64,000 bases of DNA, taken from contig JBBDYH010000107.1 of the NCBI GenBank assembly GCA_040901795.1, positions 1 through 64,000 on the forward strand, written 5' to 3'. Made by a program: the position numbers and the translations under genes. The stretch is from JBBDYH01 sp040901795 (lineage in GTDB: Bacteria > Planctomycetota > Planctomycetia > Pirellulales > JALHPA01). Shown here piece after piece: positions 25,303 through 34,636 of this stretch. The notes below the pieces were generated by a model. The model saw nothing but the letters and a program-made list of their open reading frames with translations, was not told where the DNA came from and ran no database searches. How positions within the stretch are numbered: the stretch's first letter is position 1; every line of letters starts with the position of its first letter.

Positions 25303-25356
25303 CTACACTATCGAAAACTTCATTCGTCACCACATTTCTTTTTTTAAGCACTCGCA

Positions 25357-28323
25357 ATGAAGCGAAATCTTTTTTCGTCTTGTTTTCTTTTCGTTTGCGC
25401 CGTCGCGTACCAATTCGCCTTCTTCTCGCTGCGCGCAGAAGCCGACGACGCGAAGCCCACCGCGATCGCCGAGATCAAGCGCGACGAGCCGGTCGCGTTT
25501 GCCGAAGTGCAAAAAATCCTGGCGAAGAACTGCTTCGCTTGCCACTCCGGCTCGAAGGCCGAGAGCAGCCTGGTGCTCGAGACGCCCGAAATGATGAAGA
25601 AAGGTGGCGACAGCGGCCCGGTGATCTTGCCGAAGAAGTCGGCCGAGAGCCTGCTGCTCAAGGCGGCCGCGCATCAGGAAGAGCCGTTCATGCCGCCGCC
25701 GGACAATACGGTCAACGCCAAGAAGCTCACGCCCGAGGAGCTCGGGCTGATCAAGCTCTGGATCGATCAAGGCGCGCCGGGCGCCGCGACCTCCAAAGCC
25801 CCGGAGCTGAAGTGGCAGCCACTGCCGCCGACGGTGCAACCGATTCTGTCCGTGGCGATGACCGACGATGGACGGCTCGCCGCCGCGGGGCGCGGCAACG
25901 AGATTCACGTTTACGAAGTCGCCACCAACCGCGTGGTAGCAAAGCTGATTGACCCGACCCTTTCGGCGCAGGCTGGCGCAAATCGCACCGGCATCGCGCA
26001 CCTGGACCTCGTGCAGTCGCTGGCGTTTCATCCATCGGGCGACCTGCTCGCCTCGGGCGGCTTCCGCGAAGTAAAGCTCTGGCGCCGCCCCAGCAACGTC
26101 CGCCTGGGTGAGCTTCCCGGCGCCAGCGAACCTGTGCTGGCCATCGCCACCAGCGCCGATGGAAAATGGGCCGCGACCGGTGAAGCCAACGGTACGATCC
26201 GGTTGTCGAATCTGAGCGAGCACAAGATGGCACACACGCTCGCGGGGCACGCCGCCGCGATCACTGGCCTGCGCTTCTCGCTCGATGGCGCGCGGTTGTT
26301 CTCGTCGTCGAAGGACAAGACGATCCGCGCTTGGAATGTCGCCGATGGCGCGGCAGTGGGCAAGATCGATGCGCCGGTCGAAGTGAACGGCATCGCGCTC
26401 GTGAATAGCGGCCAGGAAATTGTGTCCGCCGACGCCGACAATGTGCTGCGCGTTTGGGCACTGCCCGCCGAGGCCACTGCCGCCGAGCCGCCAAAGCCAG
26501 TCAAAGAGCTCAAGGGTCACGGCGGCCCGGTCACCGCGGTCGATAGCCAATTGCCCGACGGCAGGGTGATTCTCTCCGGCAGTCAGGATGGCTCGCTCCG
26601 CGTTTGGAATTACGATAACGGCCAACAGGTACGGCAAATGGACCACGGCGGGCCGGTCGCAGCAGTCGCGATTCGCATGGACGGCAAGCGGCTGGCATCG
26701 GGCGGCGCAAATAGCGCCGTCAAACTGTGGAATGCCGACGATGGAAAGATGGTCGTTGAGCTGAAGGGGGATTATCGCAACCGGTTTGCCGTGGCCAGGC
26801 TGGACCGAAACGTCAATCTCGCGAAGTCGCGCGTGAACGATCGCAAGAAAGCGATTGGCGAGGCCGAGCAGCTTGCCAAGAAGGAAGCCGAGGCAGTACC
26901 CAAGGCAATGGAGTCGAAGACTGCCGCCGATAAGACGCTGACCGAGAAGACCGACGCTCATAAGAAGGTCGCTGAAGGCAAGGCTACCGCGGAGAAGGAG
27001 CTTGAAACGGCGAAAACCGCCGCCGCGCAGGCCACCGAGGCGCTGACCAAGGCGAAGGAGGCCGCCGAGAAGGATGCTGCGAACCAGGACCTCGCGAAGG
27101 CCCGCGACGAGGCGCAAAAGGCCGCCAGCGAAGCGGATGAGAAGGTCAAGCAAGCGCAGAAAAAAGTCGAGGACGCCGCCAAGCCTCTTGAGCAGGCCCA
27201 GCGCGAGCTGAAGACGGCCCAAAGCGCGGCCGAATCGGCCAACCGCAATCTCGAGGCGACACAAAAAGCCTCCGCCAAAGCTGCCGAAGCGATCCCGGTC
27301 GCCAAGCAGGCCGCCGAAGCCGCCGAGGCTGCACAAAAGCAAGTCGCAGCCACGCTCGAAGAAGGCAAGAAAAACGCTGCCGCCGCCGAAAAGCCGGTTC
27401 GCACGGTCGCCTTCTCGCCCGACAACCTGCAACTGGCGATCGGCGGCGACAACGGCCTGGTGCAGCTCTATTCCGCGGAGAGCGGCACTCCGGTCGATGT
27501 CTTCACCGGTCAGGGTGCTTCGCTGCTGGCCGCCGCCTATACGTCGGCGGGCACGCTGATCACTTCGGCGGACAACAAATCCGTCGTACATTGGAACACG
27601 CAGGCGCCATGGACGCTCGCACACACGATCGGCAAGGCGGAAGACCCAAGCATCTTCGTGGACCGTGTGATTTCGCTCGATTTCAGCCCCGACGGTAAGC
27701 TGTTGGCCACCGCCGGCGGAGAACCCTCGCGTTCGGGCGAATTGAAACTCTGGAACGTCGCCGATCCGGCCGCGCTCGCGCTGGCCCGCGTGTTCAACGA
27801 GCCGCACAGCGACACGATCTTCGCAGCCCGCTTCTCGCCCGAAGGGGACCAGATTGCCACCTCCGGCGCCGACCGGTTTGTCAAAGTCTGGAAGACCGAG
27901 GAGGCCAGCCTGGTCCGTGCGCTGGAGGGGCACACGCACCACGTCCTCGGCGTCGCCTGGCGGATGGACGGCAAGATCCTGGCCAGCGGGTCGGCCGACA
28001 ACACGATCAAGGTCTGGGACACGCAGACCGGCGAGCAGAAGCGGACCATCCAGGGGCTGGCCAAAGAGGTCACCTCGATTTCGTTTGTCGCCGACACGTC
28101 CCGCGCCATCGTCAGTGCGGGTGACAACACCGTCCGACTCTACAACACCGACTCCGGCGGCAACGAGCGCAACTTCGGCGGCGCGTCCGACTTCGTCTAC
28201 AGCGCCGCCGCCAGCGCCGATGGCAAGCTCGTAGTCGGCGGCGGCCAAGACGGCGTCTTGCGGCTCTGGAATGGTGAGAATGCGCAAGTCGTAAAGGCCT
28301 TCGAGCCGCCCAAAGTGAATTAG
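25357..28323 (+). CDS. Cytochrome-c-like (PSCyt1) plus WD40 protein with internal coiled coil
   Basis: 988 residues. Signal peptide at the start (LFSSCFLFVCAVAYQFAFFSL), then a planctomycete cytochrome C domain with NCFACHSGSKAESS (CxxCH, about residue 56) and EPFMPPPDN carrying the distal Met. WD40 blades follow from about 160 (VQSLAFHPSGDLLASGGF, LRFSLDGARLFSSSKDKTIRAW, VILSGSQDGSLRVWN). Between blades, residues about 485-678 are an Ala/Lys/Glu coiled coil. Blades resume (RTVAFSPDNLQLAIGGDNG, VAWRMDGKILASGSADNTIKVWD). The same type of coil occurs in the PPC protein upstream. Probably an exported haem protein; electron partner unknown. Confidence 0.87.
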   Translation: MKRNLFSSCFLFVCAVAYQFAFFSLRAEADDAKPTAIAEIKRDEPVAFAEVQKILAKNCFACHSGSKAESSLVLETPEMMKKGGDSGPVILPKKSAESLLLKAAAHQEEPFMPPPDNTVNAKKLTPEELGLIKLWIDQGAPGAATSKAPELKWQPLPPTVQPILSVAMTDDGRLAAAGRGNEIHVYEVATNRVVAKLIDPTLSAQAGANRTGIAHLDLVQSLAFHPSGDLLASGGFREVKLWRRPSNVRLGELPGASEPVLAIATSADGKWAATGEANGTIRLSNLSEHKMAHTLAGHAAAITGLRFSLDGARLFSSSKDKTIRAWNVADGAAVGKIDAPVEVNGIALVNSGQEIVSADADNVLRVWALPAEATAAEPPKPVKELKGHGGPVTAVDSQLPDGRVILSGSQDGSLRVWNYDNGQQVRQMDHGGPVAAVAIRMDGKRLASGGANSAVKLWNADDGKMVVELKGDYRNRFAVARLDRNVNLAKSRVNDRKKAIGEAEQLAKKEAEAVPKAMESKTAADKTLTEKTDAHKKVAEGKATAEKELETAKTAAAQATEALTKAKEAAEKDAANQDLAKARDEAQKAASEADEKVKQAQKKVEDAAKPLEQAQRELKTAQSAAESANRNLEATQKASAKAAEAIPVAKQAAEAAEAAQKQVAATLEEGKKNAAAAEKPVRTVAFSPDNLQLAIGGDNGLVQLYSAESGTPVDVFTGQGASLLAAAYTSAGTLITSADNKSVVHWNTQAPWTLAHTIGKAEDPSIFVDRVISLDFSPDGKLLATAGGEPSRSGELKLWNVADPAALALARVFNEPHSDTIFAARFSPEGDQIATSGADRFVKVWKTEEASLVRALEGHTHHVLGVAWRMDGKILASGSADNTIKVWDTQTGEQKRTIQGLAKEVTSISFVADTSRAIVSAGDNTVRLYNTDSGGNERNFGGASDFVYSAAASADGKLVVGGGQDGVLRLWNGENAQVVKAFEPPKVN

Positions 28324-28342
28324 CCGCAAGCAATTCCCTGCC

Positions 28343-28371
28343 TTGACATTAGCGGGCCAGACCGGTATCCT
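28343..28371 (+). promoter_or_regulatory. Sigma-70-type promoter for nusA
   Basis: TTGACA (28343-28348), 17-bp spacer, TATCCT (28366-28371). It lies 20 bp after the WD40 stop and gives a nusA leader of about 210 nt. Confidence 0.65.
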
Positions 28372-28532
28372 TACCTGATTGCAAATTGGACTAAGTTCAA
28401 TCGCAAAAACGGTTTTCGGCGGCTGAGTGGGACAGAATTGCCCAGTGCCGCGGATGGCCGAAGGATGGTTTTTTCGGCGGACGGCCCGTCGCGCATGGCT
28501 TGGTTGAGCGGTAATTCTATCGACCTTCGTGT

Positions 28533-28562
28533 AGACGGGACGGTTGCGTACCCGTCTTTTTT
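28533..28562 (+). terminator. Intrinsic terminator or attenuator in the nusA leader
   Basis: Stem AGACGGG (28533-28539) / CCCGTCT (28551-28557), 11-base loop, then a T tract to 28562. It stands 28 bp before the nusA ATG and downstream of the best promoter, so it would stop leader transcripts unless read through. Confidence 0.65.
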
Positions 28563-28590
28563 GTTGGTAGCGACCAAGGGAACGAGTCGG

Positions 28591-29952
28591 ATGAACGCTA
28601 ACGAAGTGCTGCGGATCGTGGATGCGATCCACCGCGACAAGAACATCAACAAAGAGGTTGTCTTTCAGGCAATCGAGGCGGCGCTGATTTCCGCGGCGAA
28701 GAAGCAGTACGGCGAGCTGGAAGACATCACGATGCAGATCGATCGCCGCGATGGCACCATCAGCGGCCTGCGCAACGGCGAAGCCCTGTCGGCCGAAGAG
28801 ACCGAGCGGATCGGACGCATCGGCGCCCAGACCGCCAAACAAGTCATCATCCAGAAAATTCGCGAAGCGGAGCGCGACGCCTTATTCGATGAGTACCAGG
28901 AACAGATCGGCCAGATGATCTCGGGAGTGGTCCAACGCTTCGAAGGAGGCGTCGCCACTGTCTCGCTGGGCAACACCGAATCGCTATTGCCGAAAAGCGA
29001 GCAGATTCCCGGTGAGACGCACCATCCCAACGAGCGCGTGCGGGCGACGATCTTCGAGGTGAAGAAATCCGGCAGCCGCGTGAAGATCATCCTCAGCCGG
29101 ACGCGGCCGCAGCTTGTCCAGCGGTTGTTCGAACAGGAGATTCCGGAGATCGCCGACGGTGTGATCGAGGTGCGGGCGATGTCTCGCGAACCCGGTTACC
29201 GCAGCAAAGTGGCCGTGAGCAGTTCGGATCAACGCGTGGACTGTGTGGGCGCGTGCGTCGGCGTTCGGGGAAACCGCATCAAGAACATTGTCGACGAACT
29301 GGGGGGCGAGCGGATCGACATTGTCCGCTGGAACGACGACTTGCAGGTCCTGATTCCCAATGCCCTGCAGCCCGCCGAGGTCGAAGAGGTGATCCTCTGC
29401 CAGATGCTGGGCCGGGCGATCGTGCTGGTCCGCGAGGATCAGCTTTCGCTGGCGATCGGCCGGCGTGGTCAGAACGTCCGGCTGGCCAGCAAGTTATGTG
29501 GCTGGGACATCGAGATCATGACCCGCGAAGAGCTCGACGAGCAGATCGAAAAAGCGGTGGCGGGCTACAGCGAGCTGGACGGAGTGGACGAATCGCTGGC
29601 CGAAAAGCTAGTGGGCGAAGGGTTTTTGTCGTACGATGATCTGTCCGTGATCGAGCCCGACGCCTTGATGGAGATGGGCGAGCTGACCGAGGAACAGGCC
29701 TTGCACATTGCCGATCAGGCGGAGCAGCGGGCACTGGAAGCAGAGGCCGCGGCGGCCGCCGAGCGGCGACGCCAGAAGGAACAAGAACGGATCGACGTGG
29801 CCACGCGCGAGGCTGAACGCTTGGAGGCGGAAGCACAAGCGCGGCTCGAAGAGGCAGCGAGGGCCGACGGTCAGGCGGGGCAGACGGATCAGACCGCAGC
29901 ACCCCCTCCGAGTGGCGACAGTGTCAATGGAGAGCAGTCGGAGAGTGTGTAG
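28591..29952 (+). CDS. nusA: Transcription termination/antitermination protein NusA
   Basis: 453 residues from ATG 28591. NusA N-terminal RNA-polymerase-binding domain (MNANEVLRIVDAIHRDKNIN), S1 domain (GMISGVVQRFEGGVATVSLG-like segment at about 110-180), KH1/KH2 (VGACVGVRGNRIKNIVDELGGERIDIVRW, LSLAIGRRGQNVRLASKL) and one helix-hairpin-helix AR-type repeat (LDGVDESLAEKLVGEGFLSYDDL). A charged Glu/Ala-rich tail ends it. Binds RNA polymerase to control pausing and termination. It heads the nusA-infB-rbfA set, but rimP is not upstream. The TAG stop lies inside the arm of the hairpin at 29947. Confidence 0.95.
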   Translation: MNANEVLRIVDAIHRDKNINKEVVFQAIEAALISAAKKQYGELEDITMQIDRRDGTISGLRNGEALSAEETERIGRIGAQTAKQVIIQKIREAERDALFDEYQEQIGQMISGVVQRFEGGVATVSLGNTESLLPKSEQIPGETHHPNERVRATIFEVKKSGSRVKIILSRTRPQLVQRLFEQEIPEIADGVIEVRAMSREPGYRSKVAVSSSDQRVDCVGACVGVRGNRIKNIVDELGGERIDIVRWNDDLQVLIPNALQPAEVEEVILCQMLGRAIVLVREDQLSLAIGRRGQNVRLASKLCGWDIEIMTREELDEQIEKAVAGYSELDGVDESLAEKLVGEGFLSYDDLSVIEPDALMEMGELTEEQALHIADQAEQRALEAEAAAAAERRRQKEQERIDVATREAERLEAEAQARLEEAARADGQAGQTDQTAAPPPSGDSVNGEQSESV

Positions 29953-30004
29953 CTGAATTCGCCAGAATTCGGGTGTCCCCGAACTCTGGCGAGTTCGGCT
30001 ACAC
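29947..30004. repeat. Hairpin repeat overlapping the nusA stop
   Basis: Arms beginning GTGTAGC and ending GCTACAC, containing TTCGCCAGAATTCGGG on the left and CCCGAACTCTGGCGAGTTCG on the right. The nusA TAG (29950-29952) is within the left arm. A related copy is at 36835-36882. Confidence 0.75.
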
Positions 30005-30142
30005 GAGTGGACCGAGCAATTGTTTTCCTCGAGTTCATCGAGGATTGAGGCCTCTGAGGGAGAACTCAATCATGGTTTAAATTTGCAACAGTTCGCCGGG
30101 TGGTCGAAGTACGGCCCGGTGAACCAGTGAGGGAGAGCCGAC

Positions 30143-32911
30143 TTGGCCGTGCGTATTTATTCGTTAGCTAAAGAGCTGAAGTTCGACAGTAAAGAGTTGG
30201 TGGACATCTGCGCGAAGGCGGGGATCACCGGCAAGGGGTCCGCGCTGGCCAGTTTGGCCGACGACGAAGTGGCGCGGCTTAGGGAATACCTGGCCAGCCG
30301 CAGCCGACCGAGCGAACGTCCCGCGCAAGAGCGTCCGCTGGAGCGCCCGCTCGATCGTCCGGCAGAGCGGCAGATCAAGCAACTCGTGCCACCCAAGCCA
30401 AAGCCGGCGCCTCTTGCGCCCGCGCCTCCACCTGCTCCCGAGGCGACGCCGCCAACTCCCGTTCCGGCGGTGGACATGCCCGCCTCTCCTGCGGAAGAAA
30501 CCATTGTCGCAATCGCCTCTCCGGCGGAGTCGTCCGCTGCTCCGGCTGAGCCGAACGTGCTTCGCCGCGAGGACTACATCGGCCCGGGCGGCGTCTCGAA
30601 ACGACCGCCGCTGATGGAGGCTCGTGAACGTGCCCGAGAAGGCCGCAAGCGCGGCGAAGGCGAGCGGAGGCCGCCGGTTCAGCGCGGAACGGCGATCAAG
30701 CTGGCGCCCATGCCCACGGTCAAGCAGCCGCCGGCCGCGAAGTCCAATGAACCGGCGCCCCAGAAGCCGGATTTGAAGTTGCCACTCGATGCCATCCGCG
30801 CCGGCCGCTCGGGCGCCACGCCGCTTTCGGAGCATATCCGTAAGCATGACGAGAAGCGCAAAGCCGGCGTTAAGGGGCGCGGCGGCGATGTCGGCGTCGC
30901 CGCAATTGCGACGGCGGAAGCCGCTCGCCCCGATCGCAAGCACAAACCGCGCGGCCCCGGGGACAAGGAGGAGTTCACCTCCGCGCTGGGCGGACGCGAA
31001 GCGCGGCAGCTCAAGCGCAAAAGCACCGCCGCCCAGACGCGCAAGGTCCGCGGCGACGATGAAGAGGTGGCCGTCTCGCCGCGCCGCGCCCCGCGACACA
31101 TCAAGCGGATGGGCACCAACACGGCCGCGCCGCGCAAGACCATGGCCGTCTTGCAGTTGCCCGCCACCGTCCGAAGCTTTTCGGAGGCAGTGGGTGTGCC
31201 GGCCAGCCAGATTCTGGGCAAATTGCTCGCCCTGGGCATGGGAACCAGCCTGAGCATCGCGGCTGCGCTCGAGGACGAAATCGTCGAGTTGTTGGCCGCC
31301 GAGTTGGGCGTGGAACTGGAGATCAAGCGGGCCGCCGACGTCGAGGACACGCTGATCTCGATGGACCAGCGCGAGGAGCCCGAAGAGGCCCTTCAGCCGC
31401 GGCCTCCGGTGATCACGTTCTTGGGACACGTCGATCACGGCAAGACTTCGCTCTTGGACCGAATCATCGGCATCGACGTGGCCAGCGGCGAATATGGCGG
31501 CATCACGCAGCATATTCGCGCCTACCAGATCGATAAGAACGGCCGGCGGATCTCGTTTGTCGATACGCCCGGACACGAGGCGTTTACTGAGATGCGCGCC
31601 CGCGGCGCCAATGTCACCGACATCGCCGTGCTGGTGGTGGCCGCCGACGACGGCGTCATGCCGCAGACCGAGGAAGCGATCAGCCATGCCCGTGCAGCCA
31701 ACGTGCCGATCGTCGTTGCGCTCAACAAGATTGACCTGCCCGGCGTCGATGTGCAGCGGATCTTCCAGCAGCTTGCGACGGCCGGTTTGCTGCCGACCGA
31801 ATGGGGCGGCGATGTCGAAGTCGTGAAAACCAGCGCCCTGAGCGGGCTGGGGGTTGACGACCTGCTGGAAACGCTGTTCACGATCGCCGAGCTGCACAAC
31901 TTCCGCGCCAATTCCAATCGCGAAGCAGTGGGTACGTGTCTGGAAGCGGAAGTCCACGAAGGTCGAGGCGTAGTCGTTAAGTTAATCGTGCAAAAGGGGA
32001 CCTTGCACGTGGGCGATTCGGTGGTTTGCGGCACGTCCACCGGCCATATTAAGGCCATGTACGATACACTCAACCCGCACCAGAAACCGACGGAGGCGGG
32101 ACCGTCGATGCCGGTCAACGTCACCGGTTTGGACGTCGCGCCCGCCGCAGGACAGCGGTTCTATGTGGTCGACGACATTGCCCAAGCGCGGGAGGTCGCC
32201 GCCAAACGTGAAGAGACATCGCGGCGCGCAGTGCTTGCCGGCCGGCCGGTGCACGTCACGCTGGAAAGCCTGTTTGATCGCCTCGGCAAAAACGAGGTGC
32301 AAACGCTGAATATCATCTTGCGGGCGGATGTACGCGGCTCGATCGAGGCGATTCTCAAGGAGCTGACCAAGCTCGACCATCCCGAAGTCAAGATCAAGGT
32401 CCTGCAAGCCACGGTCGGCGGCGTCTCGGAAGCGGACATTCATCTGGCGGACGCCTCGGACGCGGTAGTGATCGGCTTCAACGTGGTTCCCGACGAAAAA
32501 GCGCGCGCGCTGGCCGAGCAGAAGGGAGTGCAGGTCCGCCGCTACGAGATCATCTACAAGGTGACCGAAGATCTCAAGGCGGCCCTGGAAGGCATGCTCA
32601 AGCCGGAACTGCGCGAGGCCGAAGTGGGCCGCGCGCTGGTGCTCCGCACGTTTACGATCAGCCGCATCGGCACCATTGCGGGTTGCCGTGTATTGGCCGG
32701 ACATATTCAGCGCAACTCACGTGTGCGGATCATCCGCGAGAACCGCATTATCGGCGATTATGCGCTCGATTCGCTGAAGCGCGAAAAGGACGACGTGCGC
32801 GAGGTGCGAGACGGCTTAGAATGCGGCATCAAGCTCGCCGGCTTTAACGATGTGAAGGAAGGCGACGTGCTGGAGGCGTATAAAATCGAGGAAGTGGCCC
32901 GTACGTTGTAA
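30143..32911 (+). CDS. infB: Translation initiation factor IF-2
   Basis: 922 residues from a TTG start preceded by GAGGGAGAG; the next residues AVRIYSLAKELKFDSKELVDIC are the standard IF2-N domain. A long Pro/Ala/Lys/Arg-rich linker (about 60-320) precedes a second IF2-N domain. The GTPase domain has G1 GHVDHGKTSLLD (about 428), G2 GGITQHI, G3 DTPGHEAF, G4 NKIDLPG and SALSGLG. Domains II-IV follow to VARTL. It places fMet-tRNA on the 30S ribosome in a GTP-dependent way. Extra linker length is normal for planctomycetes. Confidence 0.97.
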   Translation: MAVRIYSLAKELKFDSKELVDICAKAGITGKGSALASLADDEVARLREYLASRSRPSERPAQERPLERPLDRPAERQIKQLVPPKPKPAPLAPAPPPAPEATPPTPVPAVDMPASPAEETIVAIASPAESSAAPAEPNVLRREDYIGPGGVSKRPPLMEARERAREGRKRGEGERRPPVQRGTAIKLAPMPTVKQPPAAKSNEPAPQKPDLKLPLDAIRAGRSGATPLSEHIRKHDEKRKAGVKGRGGDVGVAAIATAEAARPDRKHKPRGPGDKEEFTSALGGREARQLKRKSTAAQTRKVRGDDEEVAVSPRRAPRHIKRMGTNTAAPRKTMAVLQLPATVRSFSEAVGVPASQILGKLLALGMGTSLSIAAALEDEIVELLAAELGVELEIKRAADVEDTLISMDQREEPEEALQPRPPVITFLGHVDHGKTSLLDRIIGIDVASGEYGGITQHIRAYQIDKNGRRISFVDTPGHEAFTEMRARGANVTDIAVLVVAADDGVMPQTEEAISHARAANVPIVVALNKIDLPGVDVQRIFQQLATAGLLPTEWGGDVEVVKTSALSGLGVDDLLETLFTIAELHNFRANSNREAVGTCLEAEVHEGRGVVVKLIVQKGTLHVGDSVVCGTSTGHIKAMYDTLNPHQKPTEAGPSMPVNVTGLDVAPAAGQRFYVVDDIAQAREVAAKREETSRRAVLAGRPVHVTLESLFDRLGKNEVQTLNIILRADVRGSIEAILKELTKLDHPEVKIKVLQATVGGVSEADIHLADASDAVVIGFNVVPDEKARALAEQKGVQVRRYEIIYKVTEDLKAALEGMLKPELREAEVGRALVLRTFTISRIGTIAGCRVLAGHIQRNSRVRIIRENRIIGDYALDSLKREKDDVREVRDGLECGIKLAGFNDVKEGDVLEAYKIEEVARTL

Positions 32912-32918
32912 CTAGCAA

Positions 32919-33064
32919 ACGAAATGATGAGTTACCGAACCAAATGACCAATGACTAAGCACCAATGACCGATCAAAAAAGCTGTCGTAATCCCGAATTA
33001 TTGGTCATTGGTCATTGGGTTTTGGTCATTCGTTCATCATTCTGATTTCGTCATTCGTTATTCG
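32919..33064. repeat. Period-7 inverted repeat
   Basis: Left half (32919-32972) contains AACGAAATGATGA and CCAAATGACCAATGA; right half (33000-33064) contains the complementary TTGGTCATTGGTCATTGGG and CATTCGTTCATCATTCTG. Same family as 13304-13499. It separates infB from rbfA. Confidence 0.78.
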
Positions 33065-33069
33065 CCACC

Positions 33070-33513
33070 ATGCCTTCCCGACGACTGCTGAAAGCTGCCG
33101 AGGCGATCCGAGAGGTGGTGGGCATGGCGATCCTCGCCGACCTGCAGGACCCGCGAATTCAAGACGTAACGGTCACCGGCGTGGAAGTGGCGCCCGACAT
33201 GCGACAGGCCAAAGTCTATGTCTCGGTGATGGGCAACGAGGTGAAGCAGAACCTGTCGTTGCGCGGGTTACAGAGCGCCGCCGGCTACCTGCAGAGCAAA
33301 GTCGCCAAGCGCATCGACACGCGTTATACGCCCCGGCTGCAATTTCTCCTCGATCAAGGCGTGAAAAAGCAAATCGAAGTGGCGCAGATTCTGGGCCGTG
33401 TGCTCAACGAGGGTCGTCCAAGCGATGCCGCGGATGTCGGCCAGGAGGCAGGCAACGATGTCGGCGACGGCGAATTGGCAGACGGCCGCGAGCCGCCGAA
33501 CGCGGGTCCATGA
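33070..33513 (+). CDS. rbfA: Ribosome-binding factor A
   Basis: 147 residues. The KH-like RbfA fold is visible: SRRLLKAAEAIREVVGMAIL, LQDPRIQDVTVTGVEVAPDMRQAKVYVSV, SAAGYLQSKVAKRIDTRYTPRLQFLLDQGVKKQIEVAQIL. An acidic tail of about 35 residues is extra. Acts in 30S maturation, on 16S rRNA helix 1. Located after infB as in most bacteria; truB does not follow. Confidence 0.95.
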   Translation: MPSRRLLKAAEAIREVVGMAILADLQDPRIQDVTVTGVEVAPDMRQAKVYVSVMGNEVKQNLSLRGLQSAAGYLQSKVAKRIDTRYTPRLQFLLDQGVKKQIEVAQILGRVLNEGRPSDAADVGQEAGNDVGDGELADGREPPNAGP

Positions 33514-33551
33514 AGTCGCACTCATCCGTCTAGACATCCAATTCTTCGGGA

Positions 33552-34511
33552 ATGAAAGAACGCATGGCCGCTTCCAACCGCGCAGCCTTGATCGCTAAGA
33601 CTCACAAGGTGCTCAAGCAGCACTACGAGGCCGTCAAGCCGGACGACGACCAGCCGCTGCTCCAGCAGATGCTGCTCGCATGCTGCTTGGAGAATGCGCC
33701 TTATCCGGCGGCGGAAAAAGTGTATAGCCGGCTGACGCAGAACTTCTTCGACTGGAACGAAATCCGCGTGAGCACCGTCAGTGAACTTGCCGAAGTGATG
33801 AAAGACCTCCCCGACCCAGGCGCCGCGGCCAGCAATCTGAAGAAGGTCCTGCAGGGTGTCTTTGAATCGACGTACTCATTCGATCTGGAACAGCTCAAGA
33901 AACAAAACATCAGCCAAGGGATTAAGCGGCTTCAAGCCGTCGACGGCGTGACGCCGTTTGTTCTGGCCTACGCCGTGCAAACAGCCTTGGGGGGGCATTC
34001 GATTCCACTGGACCGTGGCGCGCTCGAGGTCCTGGGAATCGTAGGTATTGCCTCACCAAACGAAGTGGCAGCGGGGCAAGTGTCCGGACTGGAACGAGCC
34101 ATCCCTAAGAACAAGGGGACCGAGTTTGGCTCGCTCTTGCACCAGCTCGGCGCCGACTATCTCGCGTCGCCCCACTCGCCGAACGTGAAAAAGATTCTTA
34201 CGGCGATTAACCCTCAGGCGGTGATTCCCAAGCGGTCGACTAAGCAGGAGCAGTCGGCAAAGTCGGAAGCCGCCAGGTCGGCCAAGGGCAAGGCGGCCAA
34301 GGAATCAGATCAGAAGCCCGCTCGCAAGACGGAACCGGCTGCCGCAAAGCCTGCTGAGAAGGCCGCACCGAAGCCGATTGAAAAAGCGAGTCCTAAGCCG
34401 GAAAAGCGCGCGAAAGCCGCACCCGCCGACAAGAAGCTCCCCGTTCGCGCGGCCGCCTCGGCCAAACGAAAATCACCCACCAAACAGCTCGCCAAGAAGA
34501 AACCGCGGTAG
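33552..34511 (+). CDS. HhH-GPD (endonuclease III-like) protein with histone H1-like tail
   Basis: 319 residues. The first about 215 have the endonuclease III helical order: PLLQQMLLACCLENAPYPAAEKV, DLPDPGAAASNLKKVLQGVF, IKRLQAVDGVTPFVLAYAVQTALGGHSIPLDRGA. The HhH hairpin (VDGVTPF) lacks the catalytic Lys of active bifunctional glycosylases (LPGVGRKTA), while the Asp following (PLDRG) is kept. No Fe-S cysteine loop follows. Residues about 225-319 are Lys/Ala/Pro-rich (EKAAPKPIEKASPKPEKRAK), like a histone H1 tail. Probably a DNA-binding, perhaps non-catalytic, relative. Thirty-eight bp after rbfA. An ATG at 33564 is an alternative start. Confidence 0.68.
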   Translation: MKERMAASNRAALIAKTHKVLKQHYEAVKPDDDQPLLQQMLLACCLENAPYPAAEKVYSRLTQNFFDWNEIRVSTVSELAEVMKDLPDPGAAASNLKKVLQGVFESTYSFDLEQLKKQNISQGIKRLQAVDGVTPFVLAYAVQTALGGHSIPLDRGALEVLGIVGIASPNEVAAGQVSGLERAIPKNKGTEFGSLLHQLGADYLASPHSPNVKKILTAINPQAVIPKRSTKQEQSAKSEAARSAKGKAAKESDQKPARKTEPAAAKPAEKAAPKPIEKASPKPEKRAKAAPADKKLPVRAAASAKRKSPTKQLAKKKPR

Positions 34512-34636
34512 CACTTCCGCTCGCGGCAACTCATCATTGCGAGTGAGGTAAAATGGATTGGCTGCTGGTCTTGGCCCGTTCGCGCGGTGCCGATTTTCCG
34601 GATGACCAGTATGCTTCTCCAATGAAGGGATCGTCG

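Noticed and set aside
25327..28842. 1171-codon open frame on the minus strand opposite the WD40 gene and the start of nusA
   Set aside because: It mirrors the GC-rich codon pattern of the plus-strand gene, has low-complexity Leu/Arg/Gly content and no recognisable domain; the plus strand has clear motifs.
30164..31957. 597-codon minus-strand frame opposite infB
   Set aside because: Antisense shadow of infB; no domain and no ribosome site.
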